A stretch of DNA of 62,107 nt from Planctomycetota bacterium (GTDB lineage: Bacteria > Planctomycetota > UBA8108 > UBA1146). Shown here piece by piece: positions 26,116 to 37,400 of the stretch; positions within the stretch are counted from its first letter, which is position 1, and every line of letters starts with the position of its first letter. Both the position numbers and the translations under genes were made by a program. Location: positions 1-62,107 of the forward strand of contig JACETR010000008.1 of NCBI GenBank assembly GCA_013911165.1, in the 5' to 3' direction. The notes under the pieces were generated by a model. The model saw only the letters and a list, made by a program, of their open reading frames with translations. It had not been told where the DNA came from and did not search any database.

Positions 26116-26860
26116 GACCGACCCTGGCAGGGTCACAATCAGATATCTTTGCTGCTTTACCCCTGAAGACGATCGCTGATCGAAGATCTTCGGAGCAAAC
26201 TTCGGCATGATAACGCCAGAGGTCTACTCCAATTTCTGGCAACTCTGAAGCGATCGTTCCTTCCAGAGCCTGCGAATCTGGGTTTCCAGAAAAGAGCCTC
26301 AGTGGAAGGGTCATGCCATCCCCATGGGCCTTGACCATCGCTTCCTTTTGAACCCAGAGATGAAAAAACGACACTCGTCGCAGATCTGCAGGTGATTCCA
26401 GCCATGCATTTTGTTCTATCTCGGAGAAACAACGCTGAGCGAGGTCCTCGATGGGGGATTCTTGCCTGATTCGTTCGAGGTCGACTCCCAAAACTGAATC
26501 CGAACTGACCGCCATCAGAGCACGATCTCCACAATGACTCAGATTGAAGTGAAGGTTTTGAAAGTGGGGGGAAGCTGAATCGAGTTCCGGCTTTCCGTGC
26601 TCCCCGATCATCAAGGGGACCTCATGAGGTTTGCACTGAAGATAATCAGCAAGAATCCATCGTAATCCGAGGCGTGAACGAGTGGCCCGTTCCCCTAACT
26701 CCGGAAATATACCCTGGTCGATTCTCTGTCTTTCTTCTCCCACGAGGTCTTCCAGATGATTTTGAATCGAGTCCGGTTTGCCGCTGAGGCTGAACTTCCA
26801 GATGTCGATTTCGATGACCGGCTGCTCTTCTTTTTGGTGGTCTTCTGCAAATGGACTCAT
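26102..26860 (-). CDS. Sfp-type 4'-phosphopantetheinyl transferase
   Basis: 252 residues. It carries the Sfp-class motifs HFNLSH (104-109), GVDLE with metal-binding D127 and E129, and WVQKEAMVKAHG (W169, K172, E173). This class moves phosphopantetheine from CoA to the conserved serine of carrier proteins, including those of PUFA synthases (PfaE role). Being last in the pfa-ole operon, with its ATG overlapping the oleD stop (ATGA), its natural target is most likely the five ACP domains of Pfa2. Its 3' end overlaps the convergent secreted-protein gene by 14 bases and no terminator is visible. Confidence 0.9.
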   Translation of the reverse strand: MSPFAEDHQKEEQPVIEIDIWKFSLSGKPDSIQNHLEDLVGEERQRIDQGIFPELGERATRSRLGLRWILADYLQCKPHEVPLMIGEHGKPELDSASPHFQNLHFNLSHCGDRALMAVSSDSVLGVDLERIRQESPIEDLAQRCFSEIEQNAWLESPADLRRVSFFHLWVQKEAMVKAHGDGMTLPLRLFSGNPDSQALEGTIASELPEIGVDLWRYHAEVCSEDLRSAIVFRGKAAKISDCDPARVGLSRW

Positions 26861-27861
26861 GTCGAGACGGGCTCTTCTTCAGAGTGGTGCTTTCTGAGAC
26901 GTTCAATACCAACTGAGGTAGAAACGGTCGGCTGCCAATCGAGATCTCGTCTGGCCGCGGAAAGGTCAAACCAGTGACTTGTAGATTGCTGGTGGGCAAC
27001 GAATCGAGTGAGAGGGGGCTCGCCACTGAAGAAGGGTGTTTTGTAGATATTTTCAATTAGCCAGCCAGCAGCCTTTGCGAGTAATGGAGAGACCGATGGG
27101 CGAATCGGATTCATTTCTGCACATGAGAGGAAGCTGTTGATCAGGTCTTCCGGTGAAGTGGGTTCTCCATTGGAGACAAAGTATGCTTTTCCCCTGCAAT
27201 CAGGATTGGTGGCGATCTGGTTCAGGGCACAGATATGGGCGTCTACTGCATTGTCGATGTAGCAGGCGTCGATTTTCATGCCATGACGACGTACCAGTTT
27301 CAACTTGCCATGACGTGCACGTTCGATGATTCGTGGAAACAGGTGTCGGTCTCCAGGGCCCCAAACCAAATGGGGGCGAAGTGAAATGGTCCAAAACTGA
27401 TCGCTGTTGGCCGCAATGACCTCGGCCTCGGCGATGGCTTTGGTTCTCGGGTAATCTGCCAGAAAATGGCTGGGGTATGGCTCTGATTCATCGATTCCGA
27501 TTTGATCTTTGCCATCGAAGACCACGCTGGGGGAAGAGGTGAAAATCAGGCGTTGGACGCCGTTGGCTCTGCAAGCTTCGATCACATTTCTGGTACCCAG
27601 AACGTTGGCTTGCTCAAAATCTTCACGGGGGCCGGAGATGGCGGCCAGTGCCGCAACATGGAAAACCGCTTCGACTTCTTTCATGGCGTCCATGAGCAGC
27701 TCTTTTTGAGTGATACTGCCCTGATGGTGAGTGCCACCCAAATGATCCAGCTCGGGATAGTTCCCTCGCTGAAAGGTGACAACCTCATGCCCCAACTTCA
27801 GTAGTCGGCGGGTGATGTTGCCACCGATAAAACCACCGGCACCCGTCACGAGGCATTTCAT
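26857..27861 (-). CDS. oleD: OleD-like 2-alkyl-3-oxoalkanoate reductase
   Basis: 334 residues of the extended SDR / 3-beta-HSD-like family. TGAGGFIGG at 6-14 binds NADPH; the catalytic pair is Y137 and K141 (YPRTK) with serines at 109-112. In the Ole pathway OleD reduces the 2-alkyl-3-ketoacid made by OleA to the 2-alkyl-3-hydroxyacid. General 3-beta-HSD or epimerase activity would be the alternative, but its place beside oleA, oleB and oleC makes OleD by far the best call. ATG overlaps the oleC stop (ATGA). Confidence 0.88.
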   Translation of the reverse strand: MKCLVTGAGGFIGGNITRRLLKLGHEVVTFQRGNYPELDHLGGTHHQGSITQKELLMDAMKEVEAVFHVAALAAISGPREDFEQANVLGTRNVIEACRANGVQRLIFTSSPSVVFDGKDQIGIDESEPYPSHFLADYPRTKAIAEAEVIAANSDQFWTISLRPHLVWGPGDRHLFPRIIERARHGKLKLVRRHGMKIDACYIDNAVDAHICALNQIATNPDCRGKAYFVSNGEPTSPEDLINSFLSCAEMNPIRPSVSPLLAKAAGWLIENIYKTPFFSGEPPLTRFVAHQQSTSHWFDLSAARRDLDWQPTVSTSVGIERLRKHHSEEEPVST

Positions 27862-29501
27862 GAAATCGTCCTGCCTGCCATGAGGGCGAGCTGCTCTCGC
27901 TGAATTTTGGCATTGTGCCGGATGTCTACAGGAAACGGCCCTGTAATGAGGACACGCTCAATTCCGCGGGTCAGAGGGTTTTCATGTGCTTGCTTTAACA
28001 GATCCTGTTGGATTTGTGCATGGCTCACATTGGAATCCGGAGAAGGCTCGACGCAGAGAATCGGTCGTTGGTGATCAGTGGGGCCCACTCCGACAAGAGC
28101 GGCACGAAATACATCGGGATGGGTTTCAAAGATGCGCTCCGTGGCCACGGTATCAAGAGGTCCCTGAGAGGTCATCACCCTCTGACTGGTGCGTCCTCTG
28201 AACCAGATCTGATTGTCAGAATCTTTCATGCCCATATCACCTGTGCGATGCCAGATCCGGTTTTTCTGATCTGTAAATTTATGGACGGAATCTGCTTCCT
28301 CGTCGAACAGGTAGCCTCTGCTCACGGTGGGGCCAGATACCCAGATTTCACCGATCTGACCATTGGGCAGGCCGCCTTCGTTCGGCTTTCCACCCGGTTC
28401 AACAATTTGAAGGTCGATACCGTCAACGGCAGATCCAATGCAGACGCCATTTCCTGCTGAAGTAGCCTCATGAGTGGCGAGGATCTGGTCGTGATGGACA
28501 TGGCAGAGAGGCAATCCTTCAGTGGCTCCATAAGGCGTTTCGATGGATGTCTCTGGAGAAAGGTGATGGCTCAGCGTTTCGATCGCTCCATGTCTTGCCG
28601 GAGCTCCTGCGCTGATGACCCGCTTCAATCCCCTGAGCAGGGTCCCGGTTTTTTGAAGATGCTGGGAAAGTGAACTGAGAAGTGCCGGAGAAGCGAAAAG
28701 GTTGGTCACTTTGTAGCGGTCGATCAGATCGAGAAGGTGTTGTGGGTTTGCATGAGCCGGCCTGGTGAAGTCCATCACCGGGACGGTAGAGGTCATTCCC
28801 ATGGCTACACCGAAGAGTCCGAACAGTGGAAAAGTGGGCAGGTCCACTTCACCCGGCTGCAATCGGTGGCATTTTGCGAGCGCATCGACTTGAGCTTCCA
28901 ATTGACCATGGTGGGCGATGGCACCTTTTGCGGGGCCTGTACTCCCCGAGGTAAAGAGAACCGCAGCGATCTCGTCTTTTCCCAAGACCGGGCCTTCATA
29001 GGGGATCTGGTCCGGAATCTTTTTTCTCAGGTGATCAAGCTTCCATGTGTCCGGTGGGAAAGGTCCCGAGCCAACACCAAAACGGTGGCGAATGGTGCTT
29101 CTTCCCCAACCCAGTACCAATCTTGCCCAATGTGCTTTGGCGATTCCCACGAAAGCTTCGGGTCTGGCCCTGTCGAGACATGATTTCAAACCGGAGATAC
29201 CCAGTCCTGGATCGACGAGGATGGGAGGAGCTCCAATCCTCAACAGAGCAAAGGTACATGCAAGAAACTCACGGCCCGGTGTGACCATCAAGACAGTTCG
29301 CATTCCTCTGCGAATTCCCCGAAGTAACAGTGCGTGACATGTTCTGTCTACCAGAGCTTCCAGTTCCGCAAAGGTTCGTTCTTCACAGCGACCTTTGTGA
29401 AATTCCCGAACAGCGATCTGTTGGGGTGACCGATGTGCATATTCACGCAAGCGTCGATCAACCCCTGCCTGCGGTTGCCCAGAGAGATTGACGGCGGTCA
29501 A
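27858..29501 (-). CDS. oleC: OleC-like beta-lactone synthetase (AMP-dependent synthetase family)
   Basis: 547 residues. The ANL-family P-loop TSGSTGPAKG is at 184-193, and the adenylation core continues with YGATEGLPL and a WHRTGDMG motif. OleC adenylates the 2-alkyl-3-hydroxyacid and closes it to a beta-lactone. The length and order next to oleB and oleD match known OleC proteins. Its start is a TTG that overlaps the oleB stop (TTGA); there is no nearby ATG in frame that keeps the conserved N-terminus, so coupling to oleB translation is probable. Confidence 0.88.
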   Translation of the reverse strand: MTAVNLSGQPQAGVDRRLREYAHRSPQQIAVREFHKGRCEERTFAELEALVDRTCHALLLRGIRRGMRTVLMVTPGREFLACTFALLRIGAPPILVDPGLGISGLKSCLDRARPEAFVGIAKAHWARLVLGWGRSTIRHRFGVGSGPFPPDTWKLDHLRKKIPDQIPYEGPVLGKDEIAAVLFTSGSTGPAKGAIAHHGQLEAQVDALAKCHRLQPGEVDLPTFPLFGLFGVAMGMTSTVPVMDFTRPAHANPQHLLDLIDRYKVTNLFASPALLSSLSQHLQKTGTLLRGLKRVISAGAPARHGAIETLSHHLSPETSIETPYGATEGLPLCHVHHDQILATHEATSAGNGVCIGSAVDGIDLQIVEPGGKPNEGGLPNGQIGEIWVSGPTVSRGYLFDEEADSVHKFTDQKNRIWHRTGDMGMKDSDNQIWFRGRTSQRVMTSQGPLDTVATERIFETHPDVFRAALVGVGPTDHQRPILCVEPSPDSNVSHAQIQQDLLKQAHENPLTRGIERVLITGPFPVDIRHNAKIQREQLALMAGRTIS

Positions 29502-30406
29502 ACCAATCCTCCACGGACCCGGTGTTCTGTACGGAACTTGCGAACAATCGGCAAGATTGTGTTGGGAAATTCATCGAGAAGAAGGTGACCTGCTTCTGGC
29601 CAACTGTGAACTTGGGCAGTCGGCCAAAGTTTGAGCCAATGATCGCGGAAGTCTGTATTGAAAACCGGATCCTTTTCACCCCAGAGAAGTAACAGGGGAA
29701 GGTGTTTCAACTGATCAAGGTTTCGTTCCACCTGCAGCAATGTTTCCCATGAGGGGTCTGCAGTGCTGACAGGGATATCTTCGACAAATCGGTGAATAGC
29801 AAGTCGGTCAGATGAAGTGAGGTATGGGGCCTTGTAGCCCGCCTTTTCCGCACGCGAAAATTTGCGTGTTTTGACACCGATGAGGAGCGTACCGAGGAGG
29901 AAAGCATTCGCTTTACGGATTAACCACTCTCCAAGGAAGCCTCTGGCTGGACCAAGGATCGGGGGGAAAGACATTCCGGGTTGAAGAGGGAAAGCCGCCG
30001 TATTGACGGCAACCAAATGGCTAAAGCGGTCGGGATTGCGACCCGCGACACCAAATCCGATGGCCCCGCCCCAGTCATGTGCGATCAGGGTTGCACCAGA
30101 CTTGACGCCCAGGTGATCGAGGAGTCCCTCGAGATCTTCGATCCTGCTTTTGAGACGGTAATCATAGTTTTCGGGTTGGGGTTTGTCGGAAAGTCCGCAT
30201 CCCACATGATCGATGGCAATCACTCGATTCATGGTCGAGAGTCCGCTGATCATATTGCGAAAGTGGAAGGACCATGTGGGATTTCCGTGAACACAGACGA
30301 TCGGTTCTCCTTCACCTTCGTCCACGTAGTTGAGGCGAATGCCATTGCCCCGGTCCCAGGATTTCCCGGTGAAAGGATACTCTTCACTGAAACTGCACTG
30401 TTTCAT
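29498..30406 (-). CDS. oleB: OleB-like beta-lactone decarboxylase (alpha/beta hydrolase)
   Basis: 302 residues from ATG 30406. The fold is haloalkane-dehalogenase-like: HGNPTWSFHFR oxyanion region, nucleophile D111 in AHDWGGAIG, an acid in WGEKDPVF and a histidine in EAGHLLLDE. OleB breaks the beta-lactone into a cis-alkene and carbon dioxide. An upstream-open frame to 30664 is a chance extension inside oleA; the chosen ATG overlaps the oleA stop (ATGA) and has GGAG six bases before it. True haloalkane dehalogenases look similar, so the ole context decides. Confidence 0.88.
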   Translation of the reverse strand: MKQCSFSEEYPFTGKSWDRGNGIRLNYVDEGEGEPIVCVHGNPTWSFHFRNMISGLSTMNRVIAIDHVGCGLSDKPQPENYDYRLKSRIEDLEGLLDHLGVKSGATLIAHDWGGAIGFGVAGRNPDRFSHLVAVNTAAFPLQPGMSFPPILGPARGFLGEWLIRKANAFLLGTLLIGVKTRKFSRAEKAGYKAPYLTSSDRLAIHRFVEDIPVSTADPSWETLLQVERNLDQLKHLPLLLLWGEKDPVFNTDFRDHWLKLWPTAQVHSWPEAGHLLLDEFPNTILPIVRKFRTEHRVRGGLV

Positions 30407-31461
30407 CGCCACTCCCATGCGAGCATTCTGCAAACGAGACCACTTCCGATTCCCAAAAAAGCCACACGGTGACCGGGAAGAAGGACTCCCCGCTCTGCGG
30501 CCAACGCGGCAGTCATCGGAATCGATACGGTACCGATGTTGCCCAAAAACGGGAAGGTGATGTAGTCCTGTTCCGGGGAGATCCCCAGAGATGGCAGAAT
30601 CTCCTGTCTGTGTGCAGAACCAACCTGGTGGCAAATGGTCCGGTCTACCTCTTCTGAGCTCCAATTCAGAGTCTCCAGAAATTGATTCCAGGTTTTCAGT
30701 CCCAAATCGACACCATGGCGCAGAACGCCAATGGCATCGGTTTCCATGTATTCGGTACGTTTTGCGGGATCAGTCACCGAATCTTCCGATTTCACGCCCC
30801 AACGACAGAGTTCATGCCATCTGGAATCGGTTCCCTGTGCTGACCCTACGAGGCGAGGTCCCTGATTACTGACTTCGGAAGAAACCAGTAACAGTGCTGC
30901 AGCCCCTGATCCACCTGTCCAGGTAGCGAGGGACCGGGTAAAGAGATCGATATCAGGCTGACGGTTCAAATTATCACAGGCGATTTCGACGATATCACGG
31001 GCACTTTCACAACTGACGACGAGAGTCGTTTTATGGCGACCAGAACGAATCGCGTCTTCAGCCAGAACGATGGCATCCATCGTTCCCAGACACGCGTTTG
31101 AAAGATCATGGAGTTCCAGGGGATGGATCGCTCCAAGATGATGGGCCACAGCGCATGCCGTCGCAGGTTCGAATCCCTCTCTGCAAACTCCGGTGTAGAT
31201 CAAGCGGTCGACGGATTCGATGGTCATGCCTGCTCGATCGAGTGCTTTCTGACATGCTCTAGCCGCCATTGAGGAAATGGAAGTTCCCGTTTCCCACCAG
31301 CGCCTCTCACGAACACCCGTAAGTTGCTCGATTTGACCCCGGGGAATGCCGAGGTGTTCCCAAGTGGAAGCCATCCGCTCCTCGATGTCTGCGCTGGTGA
31401 CGACGCAAGGTGCCATTTCGACCCCGAAGGCCGCAAGGTGCAGATCTGGCCTCATGTTCAT
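30403..31461 (-). CDS. oleA: OleA-like head-to-head acyl condensing enzyme
   Basis: 352 residues of the thiolase / KAS III superfamily. Catalytic residues are C124 (SNACLG), H278 (CHQVG) and N308 (LGNIG). E98 in GFEPATA lies 26 residues before the cysteine, the same spacing as E117 and C143 of Xanthomonas OleA, where this glutamate acts as the base. That glutamate separates OleA from ordinary FabH. OleA joins two long acyl thioesters into a 2-alkyl-3-ketoacid. Its ATG overlaps the pfa3 stop (ATGA), which places it directly after the PUFA synthase. Confidence 0.9.
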   Translation of the reverse strand: MNMRPDLHLAAFGVEMAPCVVTSADIEERMASTWEHLGIPRGQIEQLTGVRERRWWETGTSISSMAARACQKALDRAGMTIESVDRLIYTGVCREGFEPATACAVAHHLGAIHPLELHDLSNACLGTMDAIVLAEDAIRSGRHKTTLVVSCESARDIVEIACDNLNRQPDIDLFTRSLATWTGGSGAAALLLVSSEVSNQGPRLVGSAQGTDSRWHELCRWGVKSEDSVTDPAKRTEYMETDAIGVLRHGVDLGLKTWNQFLETLNWSSEEVDRTICHQVGSAHRQEILPSLGISPEQDYITFPFLGNIGTVSIPMTAALAAERGVLLPGHRVAFLGIGSGLVCRMLAWEWR

Positions 31462-34400
31462 GACTCTCTTCTGCGTTCGAGGGTGAAATCTTCCATACTG
31501 TAGATCGGCAGACCATCGACGACGAGCATTCCATCTGCACGCAGGAAACCGCGTTCATCATCTATCTCGTTGATTTGCGCTTCAACCGTGACTCTCTTTC
31601 GATCCGGAATGACCTGTCCTCGATAAGTCCATCGGTGTTCCATGCCACAGACAATACTTCGGTGGACGTATTCACCATGCTGTCCCCAGCGATCTCTGGC
31701 CACTTCTTGCAACAACTGGAGCATCGATTCGAGACCGAGGCTACCGGGCCAAACAGGATCACCCATGAAGTGAGCTTTGAAGAACCACGCATCAGGATTT
31801 ACATCGATCGCTCCCCGAATAAATCCGAGTCCGGCAGTACCGCCATCCGGAACGTAGAGTTCGACCTCATCGAGCATGCGGAACTCTTCAGAGGGACCGG
31901 GAGATCTCTGTTCAAGAGAATAAAACTTGCCCTTGAGTGCCTCGCGGGGAGGGACATTTCGAGGTGCTGCTCCGGGAAGTCCAACCTGTGCTGCGAGTGC
32001 TTCCGACGGAAAGAAACCGAAATAGGTTTTTCCCCGATAGAGAGGGCCTTCAGAATCATCCACTTCCAGATCGAAGTGCTGAATCCACATTCCTGCTCCA
32101 TGATCGGCTGCCGTCATTTTGACTCGAGTGGTCAGCAAACCTGTTTCAGGTGTGATGGGACGCAACAAAGTGGCCTGACCTCCGAGATTTCGGAAGTGAA
32201 GTGGAACGTCCTCTGTCAAGGCAGATCCCACATAGCCCGCCAGCCAACCGCAAGGCTGAAGCGCAATCTCCAGGAGAACAGCAAAAGGCATTTCACCACT
32301 GCCGCCAGCATCGAAATACCACGCATCGCTGGGAACCCAATATTCGGCGGTACATTCTGCACCCGCTTCGACGACCCACGGAGTTCCCTTCACATCGACA
32401 ATCCGGTCGAGGAAGCAATAGGGTGGGCCGGGCAAGCGAGCAATAAAACGGTCGCTGTCAAAAACTTGATAGCGATCCCCGAAAGCGTCTGAAGGAAGTC
32501 CAGTTGCAAATGAAAGTATTTGCTCATGACTGTAGAAGGTCGGTTTATCCGAGGCCACTGGAGGGAGATCACCACCTCCACCTGGGGATTCCAATGCGAT
32601 GACCGGAGTGTTTTCTTTTTGTTTGACGGGCGATTCCTGTGACCACAGATCCCTGATGCGGGTTTCATCAAGGCCTGCCAGTCGGAGGGACAGCCCCTCC
32701 ATCTCAACGATAGGGCGTCCATCAGCGAGCATCAGTGCGCTGGCTATAACGTAGGGCTCGGGTCGGAAACCGATCTCGTGTACATGGACCTCATAGCTGA
32801 CACTGCGGGTTTCAGCGGTCACCTGGCCCCTGCAGCGAAGTCGGCCCGCCACTTCAGGAACAGGCATTGCGGAAATTTCATCGGCTTCACCAACCCAACC
32901 CCAACTCATCAGCAATACCCTCAGGGTATGAATGCAACTTTCATACATCAGGGTACCCGGCATCACATTGTCGTCAGTGAAGTGACAGGTCAGGAACCAG
33001 TCTTCGGGGTGGATGGCCAGTTCTCCCTTGACCATGCCCAATTTGTAATCTCCTCCGCTCGGTTTGAGCTCGGAGATCTGATCGATCAGTGTCATTTTAC
33101 CGCCGGGCAGCGTCCATGGTCTGGAGAGTTCGCAGCGCTCGAAAGCGGGTCCCAATGACGCGGCCAGATTTCCCTGGCGCAGCAATTCCAACCGGGCTGA
33201 GTCCAGAGAGCTGACATTGTTCGGTGCCGGTGGCTTCCAATTCATGGGAGCTTTTGGCTGTGGTCTCGGTCGGTGAGGAGATTGGACGATCCCCCGACCG
33301 GATGCCAATTCTTCTGGAGAGAAGAATCCTGCACAGCCATCTCTCATCGTCAGGAAAGGTTCTCCATCCACAGTTGCATCAAATCGAAAGCGGAAGAGAA
33401 GGGTCCGGTCCTGCTGGAAAAATTCATCGATGTGAATGTCGTATAGGATCGTTTTTCCGGCCTTGGGGAGATCTGAGTAGAAGGTCACCTGTGCATCGAG
33501 CAATCGGTAAACGGAAAGTCCCCGGGTGTGCAGGTCTGCTCCGAGATAACCGGAGAGGAAAAGATCTGCTTGACCACTTTCTACTGCAATCGAAGTGGGA
33601 ATCCTTCCCGAATCGAGATACCAGCCGTCCTCCAGAACGTCATGCTCAGTCACGATGTGACCGCTACCCAAGGAAAGTGCCTCGCCATTCAGGGACAAGA
33701 TTCTGTCGACGAGCATCAAGGGCTCATCCGGTAGTCTGACTCTAGTTGGAAATTGATCCGCCTCTCCATGAACAGGGCCGAGGACTGGGCCGACCTTCCC
33801 ACGGGCAAACTCGAGGCATTGCGAACGGTCGAAAAGGGCTGGTTTAACCATGGAGCTGGAAGGATCTCCGGGTGTTTTAGCTTCCACCACGGGTACAGGT
33901 GTGGACTCCGTCAGTGGAGTGGGCACTGGTTGAGCAGAAACTGATTCGACCTCCAGTGACGGGTCGACAACGACAGTCGCATTCTGTCTTCTGCCCATCG
34001 CTTTTTGCAGTCGGGACTCCAATCTCTTGCGGCGGTCATTGCCTGGGTCCCCGGTGGGAGAACCAATGTCCTGAGATGGATCGTTTCCAGAACTGATATG
34101 GTTTTGTGTCGATGGAGCCATGGGAGTGGTTGCTTCCTGTGAAGCTTTCCCTTCCACGAAGTCACGTTTACTGGAGGTCTTGGAATCGGTTTCGGGTAAA
34201 TCGGCCGCTTCTGAAACCGGATAAATGGATAGTGAATCCTTTAGTGGAAGCCTACGCTTCATCGATGGAGGAAGAGCAGGGATGTGACGGGGTCCTCTTC
34301 CATCAGATATCGCAACCAGAGGACCGGAGGATTCTCTCAACGATGGATTTTCAAGCAGTGCGCTGAAGTCTACAGGTTTGCGTTCGACGGCACAGGTGAG

Positions 34401-37400
34401 CAGTAATCGGATCAAACTGAGTTCTTCTGATTCACCGCGCCAGAAGAGGGGAAGAGTTCTGTAGTTCTGTGAACCGAGAATCTTCCTTATCAATCGGGAG
34501 CAGGAGGCTCCGGGACCTGGTTCGATGAAGATTCGGGTTCCCTCTTGCCACATCGATTCAATGAGATGGGGGAAATCGAATCCATTCAGGGCCTGTTTCA
34601 GAATCGAGTCAGCGATCGCTGAAGAAGAAATCTCCAGCGGCTTTCCCGTTGCAGTGCACAAGAGTTTCGCCGAATGATCCGGGGATGAAACCGGCCATTC
34701 ATGGAGTGAACGGTATTGATCGCGAACTTCATTGACGAGGGGGCAGTGGACAGAGGTGACACCGGAAAGTGGTACCGCTGACCAACCGGTGTCCTGAATC
34801 AACTGCTGCAGATCTGAGGGATCTCCACCGAGGACGACTTCGTCGGGTGCATTAGTGAGCAGGAGGAATACTTTGAGAGATTGTTTTCCGAGGGTCGCTT
34901 CCACGACATCACGGGGGCGATCGACGACGACTGCAGCCCACGGTTCATCCGGGCCTTCTCCTCCATGCCAGATCTTGCGAGCTGCACGAAACTCTCCACC
35001 GAGCCATGCATTGAAGAGATCCCCTTTTTCCAACTGATTTTGCATCTCTTGACGGTGCTTCCAGACTCCCTGGGCAAAAAGCATGGCGGTTTGTCCGAGG
35101 CTGTGTCCGCATGCGATCGCGGCTTCGATTCCGAATCCTCGCAAGAGGTCTGTACCAAATCCTCCCAGAGCAACCTGAGCCAGAATTTCTTTGCGTACGT
35201 CCTGGGGAAGAGGAGTTGCTGGACTCCAGAAAGCTGGGTCTGAAAGCATCCGATGGAGCATGCCACCGTCACTGCGGGTGGAGGTCAGGGCACCCGAAAA
35301 GCGGGTGAACAACTCACGTCCTGCTCCCGGATAGAGACTGCCCGAGCCGGGATAAACAAACCCGGTCTCTCCTGTGAATCCGAGTGCGGTGGGGTGTGAG
35401 CGAATGATTTCCCAATTTTCTCCACGGAGATCACGTTGTCTGTCGACGGGGGTCTTGCGGGCATTTTCGAGGGCTTGACGCAATGAATCCAGGTCATGGA
35501 AGAGGATCCCCAGAGCCTGTGGAGCCCGGTATTGCGGTGGATGATCTCGCATCCATCGACGGGTGATCTCTCCGGCAGTAAGTGCGGAGAGATCCATGGA
35601 ACTCAGCCACTGATCGACCGCCTCCAGAGCATGAAGGGGGGTTGTTGATTCACTGAGGATGAAACCGAAGGGCATTTGGCCGTTTGCAGAGATCTGAACT
35701 TCGTCGAGTGGAGCATCGATCGCTCCAGCAGTCATTTCTTCCATCTTCATCAACAATGAGCCGTGATCCCCCAACCGCCCCCGGAAATCGACGCGGACGG
35801 AAGCCTTGCCCGTGAGAGCATTGAGCCAGGGTATCGGTGGACGTTCGGCAGAGTTGCTAGGCAATACTGCTGAGTCAAACATGTGCAAGCCCTGAATCAC
35901 GGAGATCAGGGGAGTGGCACAGCCACAATTTTCCAATGAAACAGGCAGGGAAACGACCCGGGTGCCGGGGATGAGGGTCGCCAGGGACAAATTGACCGGG
36001 TGATCACTGGTACTCAAAACGATGTCAGGCCGACTGTTTTTCCACATGGCCAACTGGGTCGCTCTTTCGGCGGGAAGAGTTCGGCTTCCCGCGGAGAGAC
36101 TGTCGGCTGCGGCACAGCCAGTCCCTTCAATGATCCCATGGATCTTTCTTTGCGTATCCCGCGCATCGTCGACTCTTTGAAGAATCAAGGCAGCGGCAGC
36201 ATCCGAGCGCACCTTGATGCCATCCCTGGCATCACAAACTCTGGAAATGATATCGAGTCCCAGATCGGCAGCAGCGACGACGGCGGTATCACAGGTTCCC
36301 TCCTGCAGTTGATTGATCGCCTGCTCGAGAGCCCGGAAGCCACCCAGGTCATCATTGCTGACTGTGTGTGATGGTCCACCTGCTCCCAGATCTCTCGCCA
36401 ATCGGCTGGCAGCGATGCTACCCAATGCACCCATGACCCTGTTGGCGTCTAGGGGCAGAGACGATTCGTCTTGAAGGGTATCAATCCAGTGTTCGATATC
36501 CTTTTGGCGTGCTTCTATACCCAAGTCCTTGAGCCATGCACGTCCCTTTTCAGGAAGCATCCAGCGGAGGTGGAAAAGGCTGCTGCGGGGATCCAGTCCC
36601 AAGCCTACGAGTACAGAAGTAGACTCTCCAATTTCTTCCAGACCGGAGTGTTCGATGGCTTCGCGAGTCACCTGAAGAAGAGCTAACTGCTGAGGAAGCA
36701 AATCTTTCATCTCTGTGGGAGGGATGCGGAATTCAACTGGAGACCCCTGCAATTTGCCAAAGGCCAAACCATTCGGGAGATCGATTCCCTCTTCACCGAA
36801 CCAGTGGGAATCGGGAACTCCGAAGTGACCCGGGCAGTCTCCTTGAGATTCTCCCTGCTGGTCAAGATTGAGAAGTACCGGGCGGGAACTCTCACGCCCT
36901 TGCAACGGACCGGCAGAGACTCCAAAGCCGATGACGGCGATGGCCGGCTTTTCCAGAGGACTCCGTGGTTTCAGTTCACTGCGAATCTCAGATTTTTTCG
37001 GCTGGTACTCTTCCACAAGAAGATGGGCATTGATGCCACCGAAACCAAATGCACTGACAGCACTGCGTCGTGGTCGACCATTTTGTTGCAACCACGGCTC
37101 TGCAGACCCGGGAATCCTGAACGGTGAGTTCTCAATGGGAAACTCACCGGGAGTGTCCCTCTGGTCGGGGAGCGGAGGGATCTCTCCATTTTGCATCGAC
37201 AGGATCACCTTGATCAAACCTGCGCTTCCGGCAGCCGTGAGAGTGTGACCAATCGATGATTTGATAGAGCCAAGGGCACACTGACCACTTTGCCACTCAT
37301 GACCATCCCACAGGTTTTGAAGACTCTTCAGTTCCGTGGCGTCTCCCACAGGGGTCCCCGTGGCATGACATTCGATGTAATCGACATCATTGGGAGACCA

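Noticed and set aside
30407..30664. N-terminal extension of oleB
   Set aside because: It lies wholly inside oleA and shows no hydrolase features; the ATGA overlap start at 30406 fits the operon pattern.
31575..32492. 305-codon plus-strand open frame
   Set aside because: Antisense of the second dehydratase of pfa3; no motif, no ribosome site.
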